Shown: positions 1 to 12,793, counted from the first letter of the stretch. The stretch: DNA of 64,000 bases from Antedon mediterranea (GCF_964355755.1 NC_092677.1:16524101-16588100), one strand, 5' to 3'. Program-made: numbers and translations. Notes: generated by a model from the letters alone, not told the origin.

Positions 1-2092
1 TTCTACATCACATCGTCCACCAAGAAGTTGGGTAGTGTATCTATAAATAAAATAGCATTTTGTGATAGTGATTACTTATAGGTCATCCACGTAGTCATAG
101 TGGAGGTACCAAGAGCCAAGGTGATGCTATCAAAAGGTAACAAGGTTTGCATAGTATGACAATTTTGTAGATAAACAGAAAAACACAATGATGAGAGGCA
201 TGTTTTTTTTGTTCCGAGATGTCCAGAGATGTTAATGTGTGCACATGTATTGACCTACAATTAAAGTAACCAATGTAATCGATTTATATAGATGAGACCC
301 CCTAAGTACTAAAGTTAAATTTGTTGAGACCCACTAACCTACTTTTATTTACCTATGTACTAGAGTTAAATTTGTTGTGAGACCCAATAAGCTACTTTTA
401 TTTACATATGTACTAGAGTTAAATTTGTTGCTACTTTTATTTACCTATGTACTAGAGTTAAATTTGTTGTGACAGCCCCCAAGCTACTTGCTATAGTGTT
501 TATCTCAACCATCTTTGGCAGCATCTCATCTGTCGATCCATCCAACAGGTAATCTGATCTTAGAAGTGCTAAAACGCCGGCCTAGAAACAAAAACACACT
601 TTTAGGTCCCTGGCATTTGAATTGTCTTCTGCATAATTATCATTTTTACTGTACAGTAAAATGTTACAATTGCAATACATTCTTATAATTGTAATCATTG
701 TTATAATTATCAGAATCACTTTTGATACCATCATCATCATGTATTTTAACTGAAAAATTAAAATCAGTAATACTTTAGTCTTCTAAAGCCTACAATAGCA
801 AACTTCACAAAACTCATGTTTAAAAACTCAGAGTTTGCTACATTTTGGAGAAATGTCAGGTTTATAATATATATATACATATAATGAGACATTATATAGC
901 GCTATTTCGTGAAGATCAGAGCGCTTTGAGTGTTAGTTGACTATTAAAATTATCTAGAAAGGCTAACCAAAGGCAAGAAATAGGCTAACAAAAGACAACT
1001 CGTTAATGACAATAAAAAAAATAAAACAAAGATGATTCAAACACCACCCCTATCTACACAATTAAGTTTAAAAGTCCAGTTCCTGGAGGTTGCCACTTTG
1101 CTTACCTCACATAACTACACAACTGTCATTTCAAACCTTAGGAAGAAGCTGTAAAGCACCTACCTTTTGCAAATTAGTTATCTACAGCTTAAAGATTTGT
1201 CATTTAGTTCCCGGTCTTCAACCCGTCCACAGCGCTCTCGCTGCAAAGAAGTTGGGAGCATCCGCAAAGCCGCTGGAGCATGCGCAAAGCATTGTTGTTA
1301 TGCAGTCATTATGGGCAAGCACTATAATATGGTTGATTGATAGGGCACTTACTTCATCATGTGACTCACAATTGTCCAATCAAATGACTGGAATCTCTTT
1401 AGGTGTTATATAATCTACACTAGCAAACTTTGGCAACTTGTTATTACCAAACTTGTTGTTTGCTAAAGTTTGCAAAGTACATGCTACTGTAGACTAAGCT
1501 TACCAGATGGGTAAAGCAGCCTCAATATCTGTGTACTTACATCAGCAATACCTTCTTCTAATATTTTTTCCAATATCTTCAACAGCCTGCCAGTGAAATC
1601 GTCAGATACTGCTGCTCTGAAACAATTTTCAATAAAAAAAAGATTCAGTATTGATTATAGTCCGGTTGAATAAATAACACAACCGCATACATTCAGTATG
1701 AATCATGGTGTCCCAAAGGAGGGGTTCTACTTTACTTAAGACATATGGATCAGCTAGCTGGTTTACAAACGTGTCCTGTTCAACAAGAAAGAAATATTGT
1801 TTTGTGATTCTTACGATTTCAATGTTTCTCGTATAAAATCATAGTCTTTTGAAATAAGATACAACAGCTCATTAATGTACATTTGCCCGTCTGCAAGTTG
1901 GTGAAAATATTTCCTTGGTATCGGTGCTGGCAGAAGAGCATGTGGCCCACACATCACAGTATCTGAAGAAGTTGGATTCTCAAAGGTCCGAAAAACGAAA
2001 CCATGTGAGACAGCGCAGTCTTTTGATTGGTTGACAGCATCTGACAGCAGACTATCAGATAGAGGAAGTTTAACAGGAGGATCCAATTCCAT
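1..2092 (-). CDS. GSS: Glutathione synthetase, second tandem copy (partial, 5' exons only)
   Basis: Glutathione synthetase joins gamma-glutamylcysteine and glycine using ATP in the cytosol. Four exons are visible: 1815-2092 (start codon 2092-2090), 1541-1616, 445-581 and 40 to beyond the left edge. They match the first four exons of the complete gene at 4604-9492 in length (278, 76 and 137 nt) and phase. The first exon's protein differs at 9 of 92 residues from the other copy by my count. Visible family features are the PTSS segment near residue 40 and the LRSDY and EINTI motifs. No frameshift or stop is seen, so it could be functional, but the ATP-binding half lies outside the window. An AG two bases before the ATG, also present in the other copy, suggests an upstream untranslated exon. 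The end of exon 3 and its splice donor are tandemly repeated within the following intron. Confidence 0.85.
305..470. repeat. Tandem repeat of an exon end plus splice donor
   Basis: About four imperfect copies of a 36-55 bp unit containing TACTAGAGTTAAATTTGTTG. The rightmost copy is the coding end of exon 3 of the partial glutathione synthetase gene with its donor (GT at 444-443, minus strand). Copies to the left repeat the same donor-like sequence inside the intron. The complete gene copy has only one such unit, at about 7908-7935. Confidence 0.8.
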
Positions 2093-2571
2093 TTCTATTA
2101 CAGAATGAAGAATAAAAAAGTTAAATCATTTTTCTATATTAATTAAAATTTAAACAGTAGTGCTCTGTGTGCTTGTAAGCAACCTATTTCGAAAGATCTT
2201 TAAGAACATTAAAAATATCATTTCAAATCAGACACATTCCCACGCATTTAAACTTAAATTGAAAATACACCATAAAGTACTGAAATCAGTGGTTTATCTG
2301 TACATTTTATGTATAGTAATTCTAAAAAATATATATAAGTTAAATTAACCACTAATATGTTAATAACATCATCATAAAACCCTACCAGGTGATACTGGGC
2401 CTATCGCTGATACGCTTTTGCTATCGTAATTGGTTCTGGTCAATACTTGTTACATATATGAATGTTTTTTTAGGCCTAATGTATAATTTTTTTTTTCAAT
2501 TTATTTTACAGGTGATTGCAAGAAGTTTGTGAATGTGTGCCGAGACCTGTAAAATTTAAAAAAAAAACAAT
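2093..2571. other. Intergenic, no gene seen
   Basis: AT-rich sequence upstream of the partial glutathione synthetase copy. It presumably holds that copy's promoter and 5' untranslated exon, but I cannot place them. A short plus-strand ORF at 2160-2348 is low complexity and is not supported. Confidence 0.5.
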
Positions 2572-2880
2572 TTAAATATAAAAATATCCACACGGCAAAA
2601 GCATACCTTGCGCCATCAAATCGGTAAGTATGTAAGCCAATGGGTACGAGTTAGCCAAAAAATGAGTACGAGTATAAGCCAAATAAGGGACCATGGGTAC
2701 GAGTAAGCCATGGAAATACTTACGTGTACGAGTTTGTATGGGTACGGATTGGTTTGGGTACGGGTTAGCCACAGTGGGTACGAGTTGACCAATTATTTGG
2801 GTACGACTCGAGTTAGCCAAGTTGGGTACGAGTTGGCATGATGGGTTCGTTTGGGTACGGTACGGGTTGCCCAGCACCCA
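2572..2880. repeat. Degenerate minisatellite (GGGTACGAGTTAGCCAA-type)
   Basis: About ten variants of a GGGTACGAGTTAGCC unit with irregular spacing of roughly 17-30 bp. The minus-strand ORF over it is a by-product of the repeat. Confidence 0.8.
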
Positions 2881-2915
2881 ACAGATTAGTAGCAGGCTAG
2901 GCCTTCTACTTTTAG

Positions 2916-3454
2916 GGGTGTCTGATCATTTCGGCCGCCAGTCATTTCGGCCGCCGGTTATGGAATTGCCAAATTCATGAAACGCCAAAAAGGACAAAAT
3001 ATGTATTGTTAATTTCGGCCGCCAGAATTGTAATTATTCTTGAATATGTATGACACGCCATGTGTGTTAAAATGTTAATATTTTACTAAATAGTGTATTA
3101 TTAAGCCGAATCGGCGGTCTTCAATTCCAGAAACAGCAAGCGATATTTATAGCGTGCACATTGCCATCACTACAGTGAATATTAATGATATTTTTTTAAT
3201 AAGAAGGAGTTGATGCTGAAGTTTTTAGCCCATTGCACAACTGATCTCTAGTTTAAATGATGATAATTCTCTGTGTGGCGTTCCATTTTTTTTCACTGTA
3301 ATTCTGTACAGTTATTTCTGGCTATTTCAATTTGGCGCGCCATACCTGGCGGCCGAAATGATCATGCCATATTTTGTCCTTTTTGGAGTTTCATGAATTT
3401 GGTCGTTCCATAACCGGCGGCCGAAATGATTGGCGGCCGAAATGCACTGTGACC
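2916..3454. mobile_element. 539-bp non-autonomous foldback DNA transposon
   Basis: The two ends are inverted copies of each other for roughly 80 bp. They share CATTTCGGCCGCC near each terminus, then a second CATTTCGGCCGCC, a TTCCATAACC-type stretch and a GTCCTTTTTGG-type stretch in opposite orientations (left 2926-3003, right about 3363-3447). A candidate 7-bp target duplication CTTTTAG lies at 2909-2915 and 3455-3461. No transposase ORF is present. The superfamily is not determined. Confidence 0.8.
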
Positions 3455-3461
3455 CTTTTAG

Positions 3462-3620
3462 GCGCCTAGGCTAGTTAGGCCTCTGGCCGGCAAAAGACTA
3501 GTCTGGGGCCAGCCTAGCCTAGCTAGGCGGCCCTAGAGGCTAGGTCTAGGCCTAGGCTAGGCCTCTAGTAGGCCTAGACTATATTAGGGCGCTATAGTAC
3601 GTAGGCTTTACTTACTTCTT
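3462..3620. repeat. AGGCCT/CCTAGG-rich palindromic tract
   Basis: A dense run of TAGGCCTAG, GCCTAGGC and CTAGCTAGG words, all self-complementary. Similar tracts recur at 29440-29690, 30180-30550, 35700-36000 and 46660-46930. Confidence 0.7.
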
Positions 3621-4603
3621 TTTAAGGCACAGAGCCTACTATAAACATATAATAGCCTTACTTAAAAAATAAATATAAAACTCTGCAGAGTCATGTGTTT
3701 TTTTTTTATTGTTATTAATGTAGCGCCCTCTTCAGTAAGTAAACTTTTTTAATACAATAATTTTCTATTATTATTTTCGTATACTATTATATCTTGACAC
3801 AGATAATATATATATATATATAATTACATACTGCAATAAATCGTAATTTTCACTACGATGAAATCTTAAAATAAACAAAATGACACTTTGCATAAAACTG
3901 AAAGTAAAGTTTAGTCTCAGCTTCAATATTATGTGAAATAGGCTTATTGGTTAACTTTATCTTTTTGGAAAATCTTTTATTCCAAATACGGATGATCATT
4001 AACTTTAATTTCTGTAAAATTCTAGGCCCTATTCTAGTAATGATTAAACGTTTTTATTTATTATTTAAAGAATATTATATTGTTTTACGGTAACGTGAGC
4101 CTATTGTTTGAAAGTCTTTTTAGGCACTATATCATTTAATATTTTAAACATTTTAAATAACATGTTAGTAACAGGTTTCACACGTAATGCACCTAGAAAA
4201 TATTGTTTAACTATAACAAGAAACTATTTATTGATTGGATCATGCAAAACTTGAATATATTAGTTAATTATAATAATTATTATAATAATTTTTTACTAAA
4301 TGAAAATACAACATGCTAACATTGAGGAGGGGTTAATGTTAACTATACTCAAAAACTCTGACTTCATTTCTGGCTGTTTTACACTTTATCGTTTTGATGA
4401 TTTATCTTGTTGCTTTTCTTTTTTATTTCTGTTGAGCTGAGCTGATTTCCACAGCATTGCCATGAATAATATTCTAATTAAATATATACGTATTTGTTTT
4501 AGTTGAATAGTTTTGATACCGGGTAAGCCTACTCTTACAGATTATTATGTAGTAACATTCAGGAAAAACAAAAGAAACCCGTTACTTAGATTTACGATTT
4601 GAT
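3621..4603. other. Intergenic, 3' flank of glutathione synthetase
   Basis: AT-rich with a short (TA)n run near 3810. It probably contains the 3' untranslated region and poly(A) site of the minus-strand gene ending at 4604. I see no other gene. Confidence 0.5.
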
Positions 4604-7600
4604 TTAAAATTCAACCAAGAAAGGCGTATCTGAAATCGAGACTCCGACCATTATACCACCCTCATCCACACCGTTGGGTTTCGTTCGTACTAAATGTCCT
4701 GCAAACTCATTCAATACAACATCATTGCCATCACTATATAAAAATGACACATTTTTATTCATGTAAATCATCAAGAAACTATTGTAAAAAAACGTAGTTT
4801 TATTAGTATTACGTACATTTTCATGGATGATATAATTACGCAGATTTTCGTCATGGAGCTAAAGCTTGGTTCCAACTAGGATGCAACTCAAGGACGTAGA
4901 CGCAACGTAAGTGAGTTGACCAATCACAAGCGATGGATTATTCGAACTGTCGCTTGTCATTGGTCAACACATTTGCGTTGCGGTTACGCCATTGCTTTGC
5001 GTCCTAGTTGGAACCAAGCTTTAGTAATCGGTCAGAATGATGTTTGTTACGGTAGTGTGTACTTAGCATAGTATATATAGACATACAATTACTTTAGATT
5101 ATGGCAAAATCCGACCAACTACGTTTTATATTCCTTGTAAATAATATATACTGTAATAAAAAGAAATAAGCTGATGGTAATATTTCTCACCTAACCAGAG
5201 CTCCAAACATACCAAACTCTGAGACCATATTCTGTAGTTTCGGCAGTTCTGGTGATGACACTACTTTATAGCCTGGGACAGTGACCGGGAATATTCGATC
5301 CATCAGGATATATGCATTTCTTTCTGATGTGTTCTGAATTTCCAGGAGTTTGGTGCGAATGTCAACTCCATAGATATTATTTCCTAAAATAATACCAATA
5401 CAAAAAAACAAATGTCAGTTTTAGTTAGTTGAGGCTTATTCCTCACCAATGACAGAATGACTAACATATTGCAAAAGTGTGAAACTAGAATGTTAATCTT
5501 CTCAGATATTAAAATTCTTGATAAATTTTGTCAAATAAAATTAGCAAAATGTAATAAAGAGAAGTAGAGTGAATCAACATATCGGTATTTCCTTTTCTGA
5601 GACTATGTGGTTGTGATTAACGTAGTGACAACGCTTGGTCCTCCTCATGGACGCAACGCAAGCGGCTGGCTCAACGTGTCGACGACGCATACATGCCGTA
5701 ATAACATATTGCGTGGGTACCGACGACGTTTCCTAAACTTTTATTCAACACTCGTTTCTGCTTGGGCGTACGTTGCAATCGACGTGATGGTTCAACTTCT
5801 TGTCGTAAGAGGGGGATGGAAAAAATGATAGAACAGTATTTCTTCTACTAGTCGGAAACAAGCTTTATACAATTCCTAGTGGTCTCCACCCAACCACCAC
5901 ACCAATCTGTATAGACATTATCTTAGTTCACAGTAAAACGTATTTTACCTCCTCCTTCCTTGTTTGGCTTCATCACAAAGTTTTCTGGTGAATTAATCGC
6001 CATTGCGATTGCCTCATCGCCTTCAGCACCCTAGAAACAAATTGAAAGAACTACAAGAAACTGCAAGATAGTATCTTTATTGTATTATAACAAATTGCTG
6101 ATGTAGTATGAGAAAGGTATTATATGAAATGAGCAATAGTTGGGTAGAAAAGCGAAGACATGAGTTACAAAACCATCTTATTATCTTTTCGGAAAATGAC
6201 TAAACTACAATTAAATTCCTAAACAAAGCGGCTACTGCACATCACTCCATAGGCATAGCTAGCAACCATGTTGTAATTGTATTTCTATGTAATTATCCTT
6301 GCCAAAAGGTTATATGTCCAGTTTCGTTATCCGAATATAATCGCCGTCTTACTTTGAATAATTTTTAACAACATGGATCACGGTACTTACAATATCAAGA
6401 GAGTATTGGCCAGTGAATGTTGCCCTGATTGCCTTCACTTTATCTGGATTTGATATGAACCTTTCAACCATCCCTGGCTTAGCTATCACTTGTTGGACTT
6501 TCTTAGTTCCAGCTAGGTGTAACGAAACGTTTGGACAGCATATTGCACGAGACCTTGCAGCCATGAACACAGCATTCCACTCCTATATAAATTAAATATT
6601 ATTATTATTATTTATTTACAAAATACTGTACGTATTGTTTATGAATTAATTTAATAAAATGAATAATTATATACATACCATCTCAGACGTAAAATGGGAT
6701 GGAATGTAACCATCTCTGTAGTAAACTATGGCAACTTCAGTACTATCACTAATTATAAATTAGTAAAAGGAAATCAACAGTATTACTCTTTAAATATCGT
6801 TTAACCAGCCAATCAATGGTTATTACAATTAATCTATGTTGGTTCTTTAATAAAAATGGCAGCCATTTTTGTTATTGAAATTTGAAGTAGATAAACGTTT
6901 GTGGTTTTTCAAAATAAGCATTGGTTCAGGATTTAAATTTCTAGATTCAGATTGGTACATATTGATAGAGCAAAGAACAAAAAAAAATCTATATTCTAGT
7001 GCCATCTCGCAATAAGACATAAATTGATGATATAAGGATGTACCTACGCTGCTGATTGTCATATGTAAAAACTTTACTTTGGGTTTTGTTGAACGCTCGA
7101 TTTAGACATAAAATCAACAGGCAATGGGAACTTACAAGACAATGCGGATTGTTTTGCAATTGTCAGATTGTGGAAGTCTAAGCATATGTAAGGCGACAAT
7201 AATTACTTGCTTTGGCACTAAATTTTAACTCTGACACTTACACTATTAAGCGCCTATCGTCTGACAGTTTTCCTTTTGAACCAATGTCCAATAGTGTAAC
7301 TCTCTTTATTGGAATGTCCCAATTAATCTTCTTAATTCCAAACTCTATTAGTCGTTGGTCAAATATATTTCTTTCTGTACGTGATACAACGAAGATAATA
7401 GCTGCCCTGTTTTATACGAAATACACAGCATAAATTTTCAGTTTAAATAAAATTTAATTTAAATTTTAAAAAATAGAGAACGACAAAACACATTTAGCAA
7501 GAAGTAAAATGTTCTAACTAAATAGTACAGTGTTTTACTCGTAAATGCTAAAATTATAACTTGAAAGGTTGTTTATTGTTTTTCTTGAAATTATATCATC

Positions 7601-9492
7601 ATTTTCTTTTTCTTTTTACAAAACGAAAATAAAGCGAATTTAAAAGTTGACATACTTGGGTGTGCCGTAAATCTCCCATGCTTTTACAAATGCATTTGAA
7701 TACTTTTCTATGTTATTGTTTGTCGGCAGAGACTTTTCAACATCACATCGTCCACCGAGAAGTTGAGTAGTGTATCTATATATAAATTATTTATTTGCTA
7801 TTACTTTTGTGTTATATTTGTCTTTTCCCATTATTTTATTACTATTTCCCATGTTTAGTAGACTATAATTATTTGTGATGATTCTATTTTCTGAGGAGAA
7901 TACTCATTTACTTATGTACTGGAGTTAAATTTGACTGGATAGCCCCGGCGCCACTTGCAATAGTGTTTATCTCAACCATCTTTGGCAGCATCTCATCTGT
8001 TGATCCATCCAAAAAGTAATCTGATCTTAAAAGAGCTAACACTCCGGTCTAGAAAAAAAAAATTCTTTTAAATTATTATCATCTGCCATCATCATCACTA
8101 TTTCAGTTCTGAAGGTATTCCAATATTTAAACCTTTAAGCATTGTACTTCTCTAATTAATTTCTCGTAATTCACCTTCCCTGATTTACTCAACAAAATAC
8201 AATCTATTTATTCATTCTTTTCATACGCATTCAAGAGCGAGTACCTCGCCAATTACAGGATGGATCAACTATTTTAATAATTGATCTTGCTTGTTAAACT
8301 AAGTCTCATTTGATTATTAGGGAGTGGAGTTGAAAAAGTCGTGAGTTACATCCCTGGCCTGGGATTAGAAGGTACGTTAACGTTAAGTAGCTACAGCTCC
8401 ACTTCGTGCCTCACTATCAATAAAGCAAACTTCAATTTTGGCAAGACAATTTCCAAAAGTTCGACAAATCTAGTTTGCCAACTCGAGCAAACTCCGAGTT
8501 TGTCAAGTAAGGTTTGCTAGTGATGTACAGTTGACGAACTTCAGCAAACTGCAACAATCATACACATCTTTAGTTTGCAACTCGAGCAAACTCCGAGTTT
8601 GTCAAGTAAGGTTTGCTATTGATGTACAGTTGACGAACTTCAGCAAACTGCAGCAATCATACACATCTTTAGTTTACAACTCGAGCAAACTCCGAGTTTG
8701 TCAAGTAAGGTTTGCTATTGATGTACAGTTGCAATCATACACATCTTTAGTTTGCAACTCGAGCAAACGAGTTTATCAAGTAAGGTTTGCTTGTGATGTA
8801 CAGTTGACGAACTTCAGCAAACTGCAACAATCATACACATCTTTAGTTTTCAACTCGAGCAAACAAAAACGTATACTTACACCAGCAATATCTTCTTTTA
8901 ATGTTGTTTCTAATATCTTCAACAGCCTGCCAGTGAAATTGTCAGATACTGTTGCTCTGAAACAATTTAACATGAAAATATTCGATTCAACGTCAATCGT
9001 ATCTATTTTTAGATATTTTTAGTCGCGTGGACGCGACTCTATAGCTCACTATGTCGGTCGGTCTGTCGGTCTGTCGGTCTGTCTGTCGGTCCGGTATCAC
9101 TATGCGTTTTAGCACGCAACTTATGGCTGTTGGCCTTGTTTAGTACTTGAGAGCTATGTGTTAAGTTTTATACTCATATTTTGAGGACAAATATTATTTT
9201 TATGTAATTCTTACGATTTTAATGTTTCTCGTATAAAATCATAGTCTTTTGAAATAAGATACAACAGCTCATTAATGTATATTTGAACTTGTGCAAGTTG
9301 GTGAAAATATTTCCTTGGTATCGGGGCTGGCAGAAGAGCATGTGGTCCACACATCACAATATCTGAAGAAGTAGGATTCTCAATGGTCCGAAAAACGAAA
9401 CCATGTAAGACAGCGCAGTCTTTTGATTGATTGTTAGCGTCCGACAGCAGACTATCAGGTAGAGGAAGTTTAACAGGAGAATCCAATTCCAT
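4604..9492 (-). CDS. GSS: Glutathione synthetase (complete, 10 coding exons, 480 aa)
   Basis: This is the ATP-dependent ligase for the last step of glutathione synthesis, cytosolic and homodimeric in animals. Exons in coding order: 9215-9492, 8881-8956, 7912-8048, 7656-7775, 7242-7406, 6679-6748, 6391-6582, 5949-6030, 5191-5383, 4604-4733. They join in frame to 1,443 nt, and 480 aa compares with 474 in human. Recognisable segments are RSDY and EINTI (substrate region), ERNIFDQR, YRDGY, the LAGTKKVQQ motif, LKP-equivalent MKPNKEGGG with the glycine-rich EGGGNN loop near residues 371-376, and SEFGMFG near the C-terminus. The start at 9492 is preferred over one 45 nt upstream because MELD is shared with the second copy and follows an acceptor-like AG. 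The gene lies head-to-tail with the partial copy at 1-2092. Confidence 0.96.
4860..5023. mobile_element. MITE family A, copy 1 (intron 9 of GSS)
   Basis: A 164-bp element with near-perfect terminal inverted repeats, TAAAGCTTGGTTCCAACTAG at the left and its complement at the right. It has no coding capacity and sits between the last two GSS exons. The outer TA on each side could be a target duplication. A second copy is at 15612-15751. Confidence 0.85.
5384..5948. other. GSS intron 8 with a GC-richer insert
   Basis: The stretch 5605-5830 is richer in CG dinucleotides than its surroundings (repeated GACG, ACGCAACG). It may be a decayed inserted element. No coding signal is supported. Confidence 0.3.
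8420..8868. repeat. Minisatellite of about 99 bp in GSS intron 1
   Basis: About four copies of a unit with CAATCATACACATCTTTAG, AACTCGAGCAAACTCCGAG and GGTTTGCTA. Anchor positions near 8555, 8654, 8732 and 8828 show one shortened copy. The plus-strand ORF across it arises because the unit length is a multiple of three. The array ends about 12 bp before coding exon 2. Related words (GTTTGC, AACTTGTTG) occur in the matching intron of the partial copy near 1410-1480. Confidence 0.85.
9020..9200. repeat. Dispersed repeat with GTCG/GTCT microsatellite
   Basis: A short perfect hairpin (GTCGCG/CGCGAC) at 9022-9037 is followed by CTATAGCTCACTATG and a (GTCG/GTCT)n run, then a unique tail. The organisation suggests a dispersed repeat in GSS intron 1. 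A similar CTGT-rich segment is at about 26220-26370 in URI1. Confidence 0.5.
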
Positions 9493-11479
9493 TGCTAAAG
9501 CAGAAAAATGAAACACCCCTCTCAATAAGAAAAGCACTCTATCTTAAACTATTGATTAATAATCGGGCAAACATGACACATTCTTGTTAAAACAGAAACC
9601 ATTTATACAAGAGTGCGGAATAAGGCCGAAATAAGTTTGGAGACAAACTTAAATGTTCTTATGGTCATCCCACTTTCTTCCACTAAGTCTTTTTACATTA
9701 GCCATTAATTGTTCAAAACGATATTGCGCAATGTGTTCAGTTTCAACAATTGGAACATAACAATATGTTTACGACGATGATTTTGTTTAAATTATAAATA
9801 TAACATCATATGTTACTGATTAATGGTTATGCTAATTAAAGTGAACTCATTGAACTGAAACGATTGTAACTGCTATACCATTGAATGTGTTTTATGTTTA
9901 TGTGACCAATGCCACTTATAAAAGTGTGTTAGTAAACATTGTGCAAAAGTGTAGCATGCAAGTGACATTTCACTAATAAATAAAATATTAAAATAATAAT
10001 TTAACCTTACTTAGATATGTGTATTTATTTATAATATTATATTTACAATTAATTCACATATACTAATATATTAAAGTTGAAATATGAAAATATCATGCTG
10101 CAGTAGTGTAAAGCTAATCCTACACTTACCGATACACACTGTAGATACTTAATTTCAATTGTAATGTACATGGGCATAAAGGTTTGTAGACTCTGTTATT
10201 CAATTAGTTGGAGAGGGCAGAAGCTTTGTCGACAATTAGATTGCTAAATATACTATTTTAACAAACTATTTCTACAACTGTACTTACTTTCTTTATTTAA
10301 AAAGCGCCCATTCAGAGGAATATAATATGCCATATTTGAAGATGTGCCCCGAACTCAAAAAAGTTCCTAAAAGAAACAAACAAAATACTAATTCAATATA
10401 CACAAAGGTCCAGAGAAAAATGCTCCAGACGTAAGAGGCGCTTTCGTTTTATTCCATTCATGTAGACCTCTAGTTGTAATAGCATAATGAGGTTCCAACC
10501 GGTAGAAGCAGCATTTCATCTTAATTCTTTCTGATCTATACAGTATATCCCATTTTTAAATTAAATCTACTATTCATATCGGTTGTGTGTACAGCGTAGC
10601 TTCCTCCAAATTAACCATAATAATGACATTGTTTATTTCTTCTTTATTTCATCTAACAGCGAAAAATCGCCAATAATAGGATGCATTAAAAATATTTATA
10701 TATAAATATATACATAAAAATAAAGAAAAATACAATATGAAACATACAAAAATGGCAAAATTATATCTAGATCTAAAAACAGTCAAAAATATTGTTAGTC
10801 TTATATTTGATAGAAATTGAATTGTAAAGCTTGAATAATTTTTCGAATAAAATATTTTCAGTTACGTTGATTCGACAATGGGCAAGGGAAGAAAGTGTAA
10901 TTTTAAGAGAGAAAAATTAAAATTTAAAAAAGGGAGTGAAAGCATTTGAAGAGAATATTCAATTTGAAAAAAACTTCTCCAATTATGAAGCGGAGGAAGA
11001 TTGATTAGAAGACCAGAATTGTGGTTAATGAAATAAATAAATTTGGATTGAACACGTTCGATTCTATATGATTGAGAGATCGAAATATAATTATAAATTG
11101 TTGATGAAAAATATAAAAAATCAGTCGGACATGAAAATTGACTTCATCAAAGCTCTTCAGGATATTCCAAGATAAACGATCAAAAACATTGCATATAACA
11201 ACCTAATTAGTTCTAGAAAAATAAAAAATAGTCCTAAAGTATGACTATCACGAGCACAGGAATCAAAATAAAACTTAATATAAAGAGACTCCTGTGATCA
11301 GAATCAAAGAACAATTGTAACATTACAATTGTATAATTAGGCTAACATTAAGTATTACAAAGTACAAGATCTAAAATGTTATCCAAACGAGTATATAGAA
11401 AAATTATATTGCGAAAGGTTAAAATGATTAAAATTGATCAGAAAAACAAACATTTTAGTAGCAAAGTCGATTTATAAGT

Positions 11480-11760
11480 ATGGCTACCGTCGTCAATTCA
11501 CTAAAAACCGAGCAGGTTAAAATCGCCAACTATAACTAATTATTTAGCCTTTGTGGATCAAATATTAGCTTAAAAGATTGATGAAGAAGCTGGACGTTGT
11601 TGTTTGGTGGTCTATAATGCAGTCCAATAATACACATTTTTCTGTGTATGAGGCCTTTAATTCAATCCACATAGTTTCACTGCCAGCATATTGAACCAGC
11701 CTAGTTCTAACCAGATTACTAATAACTGATAACTACCAGAATCAAAAGTTCTACACCTCG
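11480..11760 (-). mobile_element. Decayed LINE, endonuclease-domain relic
   Basis: Translating the minus strand across two frames gives pieces resembling the AP-endonuclease domain of non-LTR retrotransposons: a KRGVELLI-like piece, WIELK, then YRPPNNN in the next frame. Frame changes and stops show it is dead. The AT-rich sequence to about 10620 may be the rest of the element, but I cannot show this. Confidence 0.5.
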
Positions 11761-11844
11761 CTTATTATGGACTTTACGAAACACGACGGGAAGCCACAGC
11801 GAACACACGTTGTACGTTGTGCATGTCTTTTTGTTGTCCTTTTC

Positions 11845-11970
11845 TTCTTCCGAGTATGTTGTATTTTTCTGCGAGTACGTTATACATTTCTGCGAGTACA
11901 TTGTACGTTTCTGCAAGAACATTTTTACGTTTCTGCGAGTACATTTAATATTTCAACGAATATATTGTAT
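11845..11970. repeat. Short minisatellite (TTTCTGCGAGTAC unit)
   Basis: Five to six imperfect units of about 24 bp built on TTTCTGCGAGTACATTGTACG. Overlapping ORFs on both strands here reflect the repeat. Confidence 0.7.
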
Positions 11971-12793
11971 GTTTGTAATTGTAGGCCTATTTTTGGCGGT
12001 GATTGTCTTCCATAGTAAAGTCCCTATTTATACGATCCAAACGGTGCAACATGAAACAGGAAAGCGGCTAAATGTGTCAATCACCTTTTCAACCAATTTC
12101 ATTGTCATATAAACAAATATTTTTGTATTACTGCTAGGGACAGCATACATGTTGGCATTGAATTACTTATTTACTTAGACTTAGTTTCTCCTGTATTCTA
12201 AAGAACATTGAGCAGCAACATCTGATATCCATTTCATTGAATTAGTTTCTCGCAAACATTTAGTGTACTAAAAAAAAACCCGGAAAATAAAAAAAAAAAA
12301 ACATTTTGCAATTGTTTAGCTCAAGCTATTCCACCGTTAAAAAAATTGAACACTTTCTGCTGAAAAAAAAAAAAAAAAATACAAATACGCCACATGCATA
12401 ATACACACACAATATTATATACTATTAATTAGGCCTATAAAAACACAAACATATTTATATTACTATTAGTACAATTCATTGATTTAATTCCATTGAACAA
12501 GCATTTTGATAGAATTGTTAGTAGGCCTAACTGTAATTTTCTTGATATTAACTGTGTTGTATTTTTATAATATAATATCTAGGGAGAATTGATTTGATTA
12601 TACATGTGACCATATTAATTACACCCAGAAAACGCCTACCTCGAATACACTCACCCTAATATTTTAAATGAAAACCCTTCCGAACAACGTGTATTCGCGA
12701 ATAAATATAGTAGTAACATAGAAAGTTTGTTATCAGAGAAAAAATGTACAGCTGTCACTTTTTGACCAATCAACTGTCTTGTTACAAATGTCT

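Larger units (their letters stand above)
9493..12790. other. Intergenic between GSS and cyclin E (divergent)
   Basis: 3.3 kb of AT-rich sequence between two divergently transcribed genes. It should hold the GSS promoter and 5' untranslated exon, which I cannot place. The middle part (about 10620-11760) is an old LINE region. I see no other gene. Confidence 0.5.

Noticed and set aside
8531-9022. 163-aa plus-strand ORF
   Set aside because: It reads through the 99-bp intronic repeat and then antisense to GSS coding exon 2.
11767-12112. Overlapping ORFs of 82 and 100 aa
   Set aside because: Low-complexity translation of a TTTCTGCGAGTAC minisatellite; no splice context or recognisable domain.
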